Shown piece by piece: positions 53,826 to 64,000 of a stretch of DNA of 64,000 nt. A program made the translations under genes and the position numbers. The stretch is from assembly GCA_027704905.1 (NCBI GenBank), contig CM051016.1, positions 9,350,255 to 9,414,254 of the forward strand. Direction: 5' to 3'. The notes under the pieces are model-generated. The model was not told where the DNA came from. It saw only the letters and a list, made by a program, of their open reading frames with translations, and did no database searches. Position 1 is the first letter of the stretch, and every line of letters starts with the position of its first letter. The DNA is from Muraenolepis orangiensis (taxonomy: Eukaryota > Chordata > Actinopteri > Gadiformes > Muraenolepididae).

Positions 53826-56800
53826 ATGCCGTTCGGAAACACTCCCCACGAGATGAAGCTGAAGATGAAGCTGAAGTACTCCTCTGACGAGGATTACCCC
53901 AACCTAAGCCAACACAACAACCACATGGCCAAGGTCCTCACGCCCGCCATCTACGAGCAGCTGAGGAAGAGACAGACCCCCCGCGGGTTCACCCTGGATG
54001 ACGTCATCCAGACCGGGGTTGATAACCCAGGTACAAAGAAAAAAAGCTCGTCCGCGGAGCCGTTAGGCGTCGCTTCGTGTCCTCGCGCTAGACCGTAAAT
54101 CCGGGCCCGCTAGACCCGGGACCGATAGACTCAGGGCTACCAGATGGTTTTAACGGGGTTCAAGATTCAAGATAACTTTATTTATCCCGAGGGAAATTAA
54201 GGTGCAACAGTTGAAACAGGGGGAATAAATCCACACAAAAATATACTAATACCTAAAAGCTAAAAACTAAATAACAACTAACTAACAAACTAATAAACAA
54301 ATACTAATAATCTAAATGAAATCTAAATGTATTGATAAATGAATTGCACAATTTACAGTAGTATTACAGTAATACGTAGGTATATACAATACACAACAAT
54401 ACGTATAGTGCAAATTGGCAGTAATAAAATATTAATAAATAACTCGGATGAATACTGAAAAAGTGACGTGAAAAGTTAAATTGAATTTACAGTGAAAGGA
54501 TTTACAGTGCGTTGACCAAAAAACTAATAACCGTGCGTTGGCCTCAGGTCACTGAGTCTCCACTGTCCCTCACACGACCCGAGGTAGATGAATTATAGAG
54601 ACTGATGGCCACAGGAAGAAAGGACTTCCTATGGCGTTCTGTGGTTCTTCCCTGGATGGAGCCGCCATTTGCAACACGACCTTGCCATTGTCTCTAAACA
54701 TTTCACCACAAGATAGGAGACTTAAGTGTATTATAAAAGTTTAGTTTAACCCGTAAGAGGTTTAGTGTGATGATGTGGTGGAGGGTAGACAAAGACTCAC
54801 TAGCTGGTGTCATGATGCTGAGGGCAGAGCAGTGCTGGTACATTGTGTACTATAAGGGAGAAGTAATGAGAGAAGAGTGTTTTAGTGTTAAAGTGATAAG
54901 CCTTGAGTGCTGGTCATGTAGTGAACCTGCTGTGTCCAGCTGTGATACCGTAGCCCAGTTGAGCATTAGGCACACCTGAGCGGCCACAACAACCACATGG
55001 CCAGGGTGTTGACCCTTGACCTCTACCGGGAGCTGAAGCAGTGGGTCACGCCCAGCGGCTTCACCGTAGACCGTGTCATTCAAACAGGGGTGGACAATCC
55101 TGGTACTGTAACCTAAACCAATACACTAAAGACCTTGACTAGGGACTAGTAGGGAGGCTAGGGCTGTGTGTGTGTGTATGGGTGTATAACTGTGTGTGTG
55201 TCCAGGCCACCCCTTCATCATGACTGTGGGCTGCGTGGCTGGGGACGAGGAGACCTACGAGGTGTTCAAGGAGTTGCTGGACCCCGTGATCCAGGAGCGC
55301 CACGGGGGCTACAAGCCCTCCGACAAGCATAAGACTGACCTGAACCCGGCCCACCTCGAGGTACTGAAGACCCGGCTGGAGCGGAGCCAAGTTCACCTGA
55401 TCTAGAATTGTATAGTTATCTGAGCCAAGCCCTTATCTTAAGTCTCCTATCCCCCCAGGGTGGAGACGACCTGGACCCTAACTACGTCCTGAGCTCCAGG
55501 GTCCGCACCGGGAGGAGCGTCCGTGGCTTCTGCCTGCCTCCGCACTGCAGCCGTGGGGAGCGCCGGGCCGTAGAGACCCTCTCCATCGACGGTAGGAGTT
55601 CGCAACCCCTGAGACTAATGGGCCTATGGCAGGTTTGCCCTGAAGTAGCGTGTGTTCAACCAGAGTCCTCTAAGGCAGACACTAGTGCTACCCAGGTCTC
55701 ATTGTAATGCTGAGGGACCCCACTAGTGGCAGCAGCCGGTAAAACATCTGCTCCACATTTCTCTCCTGCCCTGGAGACTTGTACCACACCACCAGGTTTT
55801 AAAACATTTTCTTGTCCTCAGAAAGGTTCTAGCGGGTGTCATCTTCTGTGTTCCAGCTCTAAACACGCTCTCCGGGGACCTGGAGGGGAAGTACTACGCC
55901 CTGAAGAACATGACTGATGCGGAGCAGCAGCAGCTGATCGATGACCACTTCCTGTTCGATAAGCCTGTGTCCCCCCTGCTGCTGGCGTCCGGGATGGCCC
56001 GGGACTGGCCCGACGGCCGGGGCATCTGGTGAGTAGAGGTTCTGCTGGAACCCAGGTGGGCCCCACGGCGCCGCTAATGGTCTCCTTGTGTTGAAGGCAC
56101 AACGTGAACAAGACCTTCCTGGTGTGGGTGAACGAGGAGGACCACCTAAGGGTCATCTCCATGCAGAAGGGAGGGAACATGAAGGAGGTCTTCAACCGCT
56201 TCTGCACCGGCCTCACCAAGGTGAGCCCTCTACTGGACTGGCCCTCTAGTGGTCCCTTTAGAAGACCACCAGGGACTCACCAGACCTAGTAGTCTATGAT
56301 TCAGACCAACTGTGTACATGTGTGTGGTGCAGATCGAGAGCCGGTTCAAGGAGAGGAAGTGCGCCTTCATGTGGAACGAGCACCTGGGCTACGTGCTCAC
56401 CTGCCCCTCCAACCTGGGCACCGGGCTGAGAGCCGGGGTCCACGTCAAGCTGCCCAACCTCAGCAAGAACGCCAAGTTTGAAGACATCCTCAAGAGGCTA
56501 CGGCTCCAGAAGCGCGGAACCGGTACACGCCGCACACTAGGCCTAGAACTTAGGAAGAACCTTGTTTACTTTATGGGCGGCAGTAGCTCAGGAGGTAGAG
56601 CGCACCTCACAACCGTAAGGTTGTGAGGTGACCGCCTCATAGCAAAAACTGTGTCCTTGAGCAAGACACCCTAACCCTAAATGCTCCCGACGTGCTGGCC
56701 GTCTCCTTGCATGTCTGACTCGGACGTCGGTGGGTGAATGTGAGGCATGACTTGTAAAGCACTTTGGATAAAAGCGCTATATAAAAGGCAGCCCATTTAT

Positions 56801-57053
56801 CATTTACTTTAAGATATGCCTAGCATTTAGCGCTACCCTCCCAGAAGGTATCTGACTTGTCTCTGGCCTCTCAGGGGGCGTGGACACGGCGGCTGTGGGC
56901 GGGACCTTTGACATCTCCAACGCTGACCGCCTGGGCTTCTCTGAGGTTGAGCTGGTGCAGATGGTGGTGGATGGAGTCAAACTGTTGGTGGACATGGAGA
57001 AGACTCTGGAGAAGGGCAAGTCCATTGACACCATGGTCCCCACCCAGAAGTAA
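53826..57053 (+). CDS. ckb: Creatine kinase, brain type, copy 3
   Basis: Coding exons 53826-54030, 55206-55360, 55459-55591, 55857-56028, 56097-56220, 56333-56522, 56875-57053; 1158 nt, 385 aa. All splice borders and phases are intact. The first exon carries a 12 bp in-frame duplication (MKLKMKLK), adding four residues near position 10-14, and Ser49 to Arg in TPRGFTLDD (numbered as copy 1), a position that is normally Ser/Thr. NTPHEMK replaces NTHNEMK. Cys283 and the GVDTAAVGG loop are kept. AATAAA at 57159-57164. Probably functional; the N-terminal changes are near the dimer surface and creatine loop region and could alter kinetics (inference). Confidence 0.92.
54160..54650 (+). mobile_element. 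Dispersed repeat in ckb intron 1 (copy 3)
   Basis: Sister of 39415-39885, with small indels and an added aaaaaactaataaccgtgcg stretch. Confidence 0.45.
54976..55102 (+). pseudogene. Relic alternative first coding exon of ckb copy 3
   Basis: Identical in design to the copy 2 relic: starts at cctgagcggccac, reads SGHNNHMARVLTL..., ends in GVDNPG with donor gtactg. No start codon region. Confidence 0.65.
56573..56801 (+). mobile_element. tRNA-derived SINE in ckb intron 7 (copy 3)
   Basis: Same insertion as in copies 1 and 2, with the cctcacaaccgtaaggttgtgagg hairpin kept. Confidence 0.7.
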
Positions 57054-57910
57054 CCTCCTGCTGACTCCTCCTCTGCTGGTTCAATGTCTTGATTCCCTGT
57101 TCTGGAATGTTCCCTGTATTTTAAAAGTTCAATGGTTTGAGGCCGGCTCTGAAAATGAAATAAAGTGGTTCTAATCCAACTGTCTTCATTCAACGTGTTT
57201 ATATGGATGTTCTCCTGGCCTGGTGTCACTAGAAGCTGTGGTCCAGATGATCGTAGGAACTGACTTAAAGCAGAGTGGTTGTGATACAATTTCATTGGAC
57301 CCCAGTTCTTAAAGCTAAATGTAGAACAAATATGCCAGACTGACATTAACAAATTGACTTAACCCCAGACCTGGGTAACTGCAGAATGTTACAAGAAATA
57401 TTACAGGAAGATAAGGCTTAATCAACCTTTTGCAGATCGATAAATGGGACGAGACCAGTCAAGTTTACGCTTTAATAAGATGTGAGTGACCCCCTCCCTC
57501 TCCTGACATGTACACAAACCTCCAGCTAAACAAAATACAAAAAGAACCAAACAGATGGAGAACTGCAGAGAAGCCATCTTAAAAGGAAGAAACATTATTT
57601 ACACTGAAAACAAAACGCTACGGTACATCGTGTTTTCCAGGAGACGGAGGAAAAAAAACCTGTGAAATAAATAAGACTAAATGTTTTTTTGTCCACATTC
57701 ACAGCATGACAAAAACCATCCGGTTAGAGGGCAGAAAACACATTAGTAGCTAACAGATTATTGCCAAAAAGCCAAACTTCTATACATTAGAATCGTCATT
57801 ACGTTATCTGTGTGGTTTAGAAAAAAGACATTTGGAAACTGCTACTGGAATGATTGTACAGCTTAAATACTGGTAGATATTTATATATATATTCCTCTCC
57901 GCCGTCGTGT

Positions 57911-58256
57911 TCATAGCTTTAACTCGTTGGCCACTTTGGACGCGATGTTCTTGAAAGCCATGGAGGACCCTGAGATCCTCTTGAAGCGCACGCCGTTCAG
58001 GGATAGACGCGGCAGCTTGCACACCTCCATCTCCCACTGGACGGGGCCCTCACTGCGGCCCTCGCCATGGACGCACAGCAGCAGGAAGCTCTCGGGCTGC
58101 TCGTAGTCACAGTTGTTAGCGTCCAGGACCTTGCGGATCTCCCTCATGATGTCCCCGGGCTCCAGGGAGCTGGTGGTCCTCATGCTCCACGTGAAGCGCA
58201 GCGAGCGTGGCTTCCCGTCTTTGGCGTCACCCTTTTGCTCCCCGGGAACGTGGCGA
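57911..58256 (-). CDS. mark3: mark3 terminal KA1 exon, copy 3 (nearest to the gene body)
   Basis: 346 nt KA1 exon, no disruption, same acceptor (gctccag) and ANELKL end. Of the three copies it is the first met by a transcript coming from the right, so it is the best candidate for the working 3' end. Its acceptor is preceded by a longer (ct)n/gaga tract than in the other copies. Confidence 0.88.
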
Positions 58257-58575
58257 CTGGAGCGAGAGACAGCGAGAGAGAGAGAGAGAGAGAGGTTGTG
58301 GTTCGTGTTTGAAGACCCATCAGGTTCTAAAACCACTGGGTCGTAAGGAGCGAGTTTTAGTTAACTAGCAAAGCTACACAAGGAGACATCATCGGCAAGA
58401 CATGACAGACAGATGAAGCAGAAGGACAGACAGCAGGAGGACAGGAGGAAACACAGACAACAGTAAGACAGACAGAGAGCAGGAGGACAGACAGAACAGG
58501 AGGAAAGACAGACGGAATGAGAAGACGGAGAACAGGAGGAAAGACGGACAGAAGAAGGACAGACAGCTGTCTCAC

Positions 58576-58618
58576 CTTGAGTCCTGGGGTCTCCCGTTCT
58601 TTTCAAACTGTGGAGACT
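58576..58618 (-). pseudogene. mark3 microexon, unit 3, with 2 bp deletion
   Basis: Same acceptor and donor as 16817-16861, but 43 nt because ct is missing (aaactgtggag for aaactctgtggag). Inclusion would shift the frame into the KA1 exon, so it must be skipped to make normal protein. Confidence 0.75.
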
Positions 58619-58823
58619 CTGGAGGCAGCAGGGGGAAAAAAACATTAACACACCTTCATCATCTTCTTCATCGGGTGGGGGTCAAGACTACTTTACCACG
58701 ACAAACTAAAAACTAAAAATAGACTTCAAAATGAAACCACAATAAACATCTTGTACCGGACCAGGCAGGACCACAGACTGATGAACACCAGCAGCACACA
58801 GAACACACAGCCGGATGGACCCA

Positions 58824-59080
58824 CCCTGAGGACCAGGAAGGACCAGAAAGGACCCCATGGTCCACAGAACACACCAGGGACACACCCTGAGGACCAGAAA
58901 GGACCCCGTGCTCCACAGAACACACCAGGGACACACCGTGAGGACCAGAAAGGACCCCATGGTCCAAAGAACACACCAGGGACACACCCTGAGGACCAGA
59001 AAGGACCCCACGGTCCACAGAACACACCATGGACACACCCTGAGGACCAGGGTGGACCCGGGAGTACCCCATGGTCCACA
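58824..59080. repeat. 51 bp minisatellite, unit 3
   Basis: About five units, same consensus as at 17063-17330, with a few private substitutions (ccccgtgctccacag). Confidence 0.9.
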
Positions 59081-59179
59081 GAACCGCACAGCTCCTCCAC
59101 CTCACCTCCACTAACTGACATTATAGTCAACTCCACCAATACCTGGTGGTTGTGATCTGGTTCAAAGCTAGTTGATGGT

Positions 59180-59490
59180 CTGGACCAGTAGTGTGGTCTG
59201 TATCTGGACCAGTACTGGGGTCTGTATCTGGACCAGTACTGTGGTCTGTATCTGGACTGGTACTGTGGACCCGTAGTGTGGTCTGTATCTGGGCCAGTAC
59301 TGCGTTCTGTATCTGGACCAAGACTATGGACTAGTACAGTGGTCCGTATCGGGACCAGTACTGTGGTCTGTATCGGACCGGTACTGTGGACCCGTAGTGT
59401 GGTCTGTATCTGGACAAGCACTGCAGTCCGCATCTGGACCAGGACTGTGGGTCAGTACTGTGGACCAGCACAGTGGTCTGTAGGGTGGGG
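59180..59490. repeat. 24 bp minisatellite, unit 3
   Basis: Same family as 17426-17670 but longer by a few units. Confidence 0.88.
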
Positions 59491-60177
59491 GTAAAGCCAT
59501 CACATGCACACACACACAGCAGATGAAGAGGCTGCATGCATTCTGGACTGGGTCCTATGCTAGCGCCAGCTGGTTATTTAGCATGGTTCTTAGCAGTACT
59601 GTGCTAACAGAATCACTAACGCTAACCACACATAGCACTGGTCTGTGTTGATGCTTTGTGCTGCTACTGGTTGGTAATAAATCAAGGGGAACTCTATGCT
59701 TGTAGTTCTCTCTACTGGGTAGGTGGAGGTTGCCCTCTGACTCCCAGCATGCAGCGGGGCAGCACCAATACAATTTGTTGGATACTTGTCCAGGAGATGG
59801 TCTGGACCAGTCCCGGACTCTAGACGGACACCAGGACCTCACGACCAGCCTCTGGTCTGAGGCTTCGACCTCAAACTCAACATGGACCAATGGAGTCAAC
59901 ATGGCTCCACTTCCTGGTGGTCACATGACCAGACACACGTCAGCCAATGAAAACAAACTCCCCAGGAAAACACACACCAATGAGGAAGAAATGGAGGAAG
60001 AAGAGGTAGTAGAGAGGAGAGCAAATATGAGACAACAACAAATATATATTTATATATATTAATATAGAGAATATATATATTTATATAGATTCTATTATTT
60101 ATTTATTTATTTTGGGGGGAGGGGGGGGGGGTTCTTATCGTTCTTATATTGGTGGGGGTTCTAATCTATATATATAC

Positions 60178-61124
60178 AGTGGGGAGAACAAGTATTTGAT
60201 ACACTGCCGATTTTGCAGGTTTTCCCACTTACAAAGCATGTAGAGGTCTGTCATTTTTATCATAGGTACACTTAAACTGTGAGACGGATTCTAAAACAAA
60301 AACCCAGAAAATCACATTGTATGATTTTTAAGTAATTAATTTGCATTTTATTGCATGAAATAAGTATTTGATCACCTACCAACCAGTCGGCTCTCACAGA
60401 CCTGTTCGTTTTTCTTTAAGAAGCCCTCCTATTCTCCACTCATTTCCTGTATTAACTGCACCTGTTTGAACTCGTTACCTGTATAAAAGACACCTCTCCA
60501 CACACTCAATCAATCAGACGCCAACCTCTCCACAATGGGCAAGACCAAAGAGCTGTCTAAGGACATCAGGGACAAAATTGTAGACCTGCACAAGGCTGGG
60601 ATGGGCTACAGGACAATAGGCAAGCAGCTTGGTGAGAAGGCAACAACTGTTGGCACAATTATTAGAAAATGGAAGAAGTTCAAGATGACGGTCAATCTCC
60701 CTCGGTCTGGGCCTCCATGCAAGATCTCACCTCGTGGGGCATCAATGATCATGAGAAAGGTGAGGGATCAGCCCAGAACTACACGGCAGGACCTGGTCAA
60801 TGACCTGAAGAGAGCTGGGCTCACAGTCTCAAAGAAAACCATTAGTAACACACTACACCGTCATGGATTAAAATCCTGCAGCACACGCAAGGTCCCCCTG
60901 CTCAAGCCAGCGCATGTCCAGGCCCATCTGAGGTTTGCCAATGACCATCTGGATGATCCAGAGGAGGAATGGGAGAAGGTCATGTGGTCTGATGAGACCA
61001 AAATAGAGCTTTTTGGCATAAACTCCACTCGCCGTGTTTGGAGGAAGAAGAAGGATGAGTACAACTCCAAGAACACCATCCCAACTGTTTTCTGCAAAGG
61101 GGACAGGACGAATGCACCGTATTG
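60178..61124 (+). mobile_element. Tc1-like element left half, unit 3
   Basis: Sister of 18356-19312. Transposase from 60535: DNA-binding region and first catalytic Asp (VMWSDETKIELF) intact, cut at the same hAT insertion point. Sequence changes (K for M at residue 9, V for A at 16, L for T at about 102) show divergence since duplication. No right half follows. Confidence 0.88.
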
Positions 61125-61667
61125 CAGTGGTGAAGCGTCAGGGCCTTCAAGGTATTCAGAGAAGACCCTGGAACTCTCAGATGCAACAAAACAAATCTAA
61201 TTAATTGTATTAATAAAATGTAATACAATTTAATAAAATGTAATACAATTTCAATAAAATGAATAAATGAGAATGGTATCTGTGTTATCTGTTATATTAC
61301 AGTTACGTTGATTTGTTTTTCTCGGTCCATGCACTACGCATTTGAGTGGTTTTGTGTTGGAAAAACAATGCAACCAATCAGATATTTTTCTGGGTTGCTG
61401 GGAAGAATATCCTTCAACCAAAGTACTCTCGAATGCTTTGGCCCTTAGACTGAATGAGAGTGTACGACTGGATTGACAATTTGATCAACAAATCATATAG
61501 TGATTTGTAGCCAATGGGCCTATTCTTTCAGATTTCCCCACAGCTTAATAGGGAGCTAGAAGGTATACTGGCTGGAGCGAGAGTGGATCTATTTATTGTC
61601 GGAACCATTTTCAAGCCGACCATTCAATGTAAAGATGGACATTATTAAAAAAAAGGCCGTCCAACAC
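61125..61667 (+). mobile_element. hAT element left part, unit 3 (empty gypsy site)
   Basis: Starts cagtggtgaagcgtcagggc as at 19313. An internal deletion of ~90 bp removes the transposase ATG region. It keeps the uninterrupted aaaaggccgtccaacac target into which gypsy inserted in unit 1. It breaks off at 61667. Confidence 0.85.
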
Positions 61668-61874
61668 AGTGCGTTGGCCTCAGGTCACTGAGTCTCCACT
61701 GTCCCTCACACGACCCGAGGTAGATGAATTATAGAGACTGATGGCCACAGGAAGAAAGGACTTCCTATGGCGTTCTGTGGTTCTTCCCAGGATGGAGCCG
61801 CCATTTGCAACACGACCTTGCCATTGTCTCTAAACATTTCACCACAAGATAGGAGACTTAAGTGTATTATAAAA
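61668..61874. repeat. Misplaced fragment of ckb intron 1
   Basis: Matches 54533-54740 / 39771-39975 (cagtgcgttggcctcaggtc ... agtgtattataaaa) but is joined on the left to hAT and on the right to the mark3 purine tract. Both junctions are non-homologous. Confidence 0.8.
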
Positions 61875-61957
61875 CGAACGAGAAGACTGACAGACAGAAC
61901 AGGAAGACGGAGAACAGGAGGAAAGACGGACAGAAGAAGGACAGACAGCTGTCTCAC

Positions 61958-62002
61958 CTTGAGTCCTGGGGTCTCCCGTTCTTTTCAAACTCTGTGGAGA
62001 CT
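61958..62002 (-). CDS. mark3: mark3 microexon, unit 4 (nearest to the gene body)
   Basis: 45 nt with intact acceptor and donor, frame kept, encoding VSTEFEKNGRPQDS. No KA1 exon follows in this partial unit, so a transcript would have to splice from here across ~3.7 kb to the KA1 exon at 58256-57911, jumping over the frameshifted microexon. Confidence 0.75.
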
Positions 62003-62211
62003 CTGGAGGCAGCAGGGGGAAAAAAACATTAACACACCTTCATCATCTTCTTCATCGGGTGGGGGTCAAGACTACTTTACCACGACAAACTAAAAACTAA
62101 AAATAGACTTCAAAATGAAACCACAATAAACATCTTGTACCGGACCAGGCAGGACCACAGACTGATGAACACCAGCAGCACACAGAACACACAGCCGGAT
62201 GGACCACCCTG

Positions 62212-62660
62212 AGGACCAGGAAGGACCACAAAGGACCCCATGGTCCACAGAACACACCAGGGACACACCCTGAGGACCAGAAAGGACCCCATGGTCCACA
62301 GAACACACCAGGGACACACCCTGAGGACCAGGGTGGACCCGGGAGCACCCCATGGTCCACAGAACCGCACAGCTCCTCCACCTCACCTCCACTAACTGAC
62401 ATTATAGTAAACTCCACCAAGACCTGGTGGTTGTGATCTGGTTCAAAGCTAGTTGATGGTCTGGACCAGTAGTGTGGTCTGTATCTGGACCAGTACTGTG
62501 GTCTGTATCTGGACCGGTACTGTGGACCCGTAGTGTGGTCTGTATCTGGACCGGTACTGTGGACCCGTAGTGTGGTCTGTATCTGGACAAGCACTGCAGT
62601 CCGCATCTGGACCAGGACTGTGGGTCAGTACTGTGGACCAGCACAGTGGTCTGTAGGGTG
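62212..62660. repeat. 51 bp and 24 bp minisatellites, unit 4
   Basis: About three 51 bp units (62212-62360) and a short 24 bp array (62464-62660). This is the smallest allele of the four loci and perhaps nearest to the ancestral state. Confidence 0.85.
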
Positions 62661-63171
62661 GGGGTAAAGCCATCACATGCACACACACACAGCAGATGAA
62701 GAGGCTGCATGCATTCTGGACTGGGTCCTATGCTAGCGCCAGCTGGTTATTTAGCATGGTTCTTAGCAGTATTGCGCTAACAGAATCACTAACGCTCACT
62801 AACCACACATAGCACTGGTCTGTGTTGATGCTTTGTGCTGCTACTGGTTGGTAATAAATCAAGGGGAACTCTATGCTTGTAGTTCTCTCTACTGGGTAGG
62901 TGGAGGTTGCCCTCTGACTCCCAGCATGCAGCGGGGCAGCACCAATACAATACTTGTCCAGGAGATGGTCTGGACCAGTCCCGGACTCTAGACGGACACC
63001 AGGACCAGCCTCTGGTCTGAGGCTTCGACCTCAAACTCAACACGGACCCATGGAGTCAACATGGCTCCACTTCCTGGTGGTCACATGACCAGACACACGT
63101 CAGCCAATGAAAACAAACTCCAGGTCCAGGAAAACACACACCAATGAGGAAGAAATGGAGGAAGAAGAGGT

Positions 63172-63207
63172 ACCCACACACACACACACGTGTGTGTGTG
63201 TGTGGGT
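63172..63207. repeat. 36 bp perfect CA/TG palindrome
   Basis: acccacacacacacacac followed immediately by its exact reverse complement. It lies where homology with units 1 and 3 ends (gaagaagaggta), so it marks the edge of the duplicated segment. Confidence 0.85.
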
Positions 63208-64000
63208 TTGGCCGACAACCGTGATGCCTGAAAGAGCGTTGCCTTTCATGTCCCACATATCGCAGTTACTGGGACAGCCTGCGGCTCCACAGTGAAAGTG
63301 GAGGAGATTTTGGCTATTTTTAGCTGACAATGCTGCCACTATCATAAATCCCTAGTTTAGACTCTACATGAAAACATGCGGTTCTCATGTAAACTGACTA
63401 TTTTTAAAAGGCCAGTGCCTCGCTGTATCATGGGACATCTCGCACTGACCAAGGAACCGTCCAGAACATTCCAAGGTAGTTTCCCATTAAATGTGGGACT
63501 CCAAGTCCTGCCTCTCTAGTACCCATCCCCAACACCTCTTTAACATTATTATGAGTACGGTGTTCGACCCCAACAAACCAAGGGTTCCGAGTTTGATCCC
63601 CAATGTGGGCAGACTAATCTTCTACAGCAAGATGTCCGCTAAACCCCAACCTGCTTCTTAATGACATCTGGAGGCTTTGGATGAAAACGGCTGCTAAATG
63701 ACTTAATAGGTGAATAAATACACCATGACTCTCATAAAACACACCTGGTCTCCAAGGTGACTCCCTGGTCCACACAAGGCACGTCTACAAAGTCAACATC
63801 ATTATCGCCAATAGCCACCATCGTGTGGCTCCACGGTCGAGGGACAAAGTCACCCTCCCTCTCTGAAATATGTGACCTTCTGGAGTTCTAGTTAAACGCA
63901 ACGAGGTCGGAGGACTGGACGGTTCCTCCGCCGTCACATGATGATGGTGATGACAGACGTGCTGGTCCAGCTCTTCACTGGAGCCACCCGCTGAAGAATG
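63208..64000. other. Single-copy flank, probably mark3 intron
   Basis: No mark3 exon recognised. The stretch 63550-63715 (gttcgaccccaac...gtttgatccccaatgtgggc...aaacggctgctaaatgactta) looks like a degraded tRNA-derived SINE and its tail. Nothing else was seen. Confidence 0.35.

Noticed and set aside
63221..63300. Possible mark3 exon in the right flank
   Set aside because: The best frame (CGAAGCPSNCDMWD on the minus strand) does not resemble any MARK3 segment and lacks good splice borders.

Overview
The window is vertebrate nuclear DNA, almost certainly from a ray-finned (teleost) fish. Genes are split by GT-AG introns, and the repeats (Tc1, several hAT families, L2 LINE, Ty3/gypsy, a tRNA-type SINE, very long CA tracts) are typical of teleosts. 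The very long CA tracts and dense young repeats would fit a codfish-like (gadiform) genome, but that is only a guess. The host genes are trmt61a (first coding exon only, minus strand, about 7.3-7.6 kb), brain-type creatine kinase ckb (plus strand, three tandem copies) and the 3' end of mark3 (minus strand, repeated with each ckb copy). MARK3-CKB-TRMT61A are neighbours in the same relative orientation on human 14q32, which supports calling these genes ckb and mark3 rather than ckm and mark4.

Layout. 1-7.2 kb: broken hAT elements, foldback elements, a LINE tail and two ~190 bp CA tracts. 7.3-10.2 kb: trmt61a exon 1, a diverged ~300 bp tandem duplication and an AT-rich palindromic satellite. Unit 1 (about 10.2-26.6 kb): intact ckb copy 1, mark3 terminal exons with an internally deleted pogo/Tigger element between them and ckb, two minisatellites, then a Russian-doll stack in which Tc1 holds a hAT element that holds an intact Ty3/gypsy element and a small hAT MITE. 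Unit 2 (about 26.6-49.4 kb): ckb copy 2 with an 11.4 kb endogenous retrovirus in its first intron, a mark3 KA1 exon, and a hAT element carrying an L2 LINE. Unit 3 (about 49.4-61.7 kb): a 5'-truncated gypsy element inserted upstream, ckb copy 3, mark3 exons, the left half of the Tc1/hAT stack without the gypsy. 61.7-63.2 kb: a scrambled fourth partial unit. 63.2-64 kb: the single-copy flank, presumably a mark3 intron.

All three ckb copies keep complete exon sets with consistent splice phases. Copies 1 and 2 encode 381 aa and copy 3 encodes 385 aa. Each also keeps a broken second version of the first coding exon. mark3 runs towards ckb (tail to tail). It therefore has three KA1 terminal exons and three copies of a preceding 45 nt microexon, one of them frameshifted.

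The most unusual item is the retrovirus in ckb copy 2. Its two 570 bp LTRs look identical, so insertion was recent. Yet reverse transcriptase, the integrase core and the protease active site are gone. What it keeps is a full-length gag and, in the env position, a secreted/membrane-type reading frame with a signal peptide, a V-type immunoglobulin domain and a mucin-like stalk. This looks like a non-autonomous retrovirus that carries a captured Ig-domain gene and was mobilised in trans.
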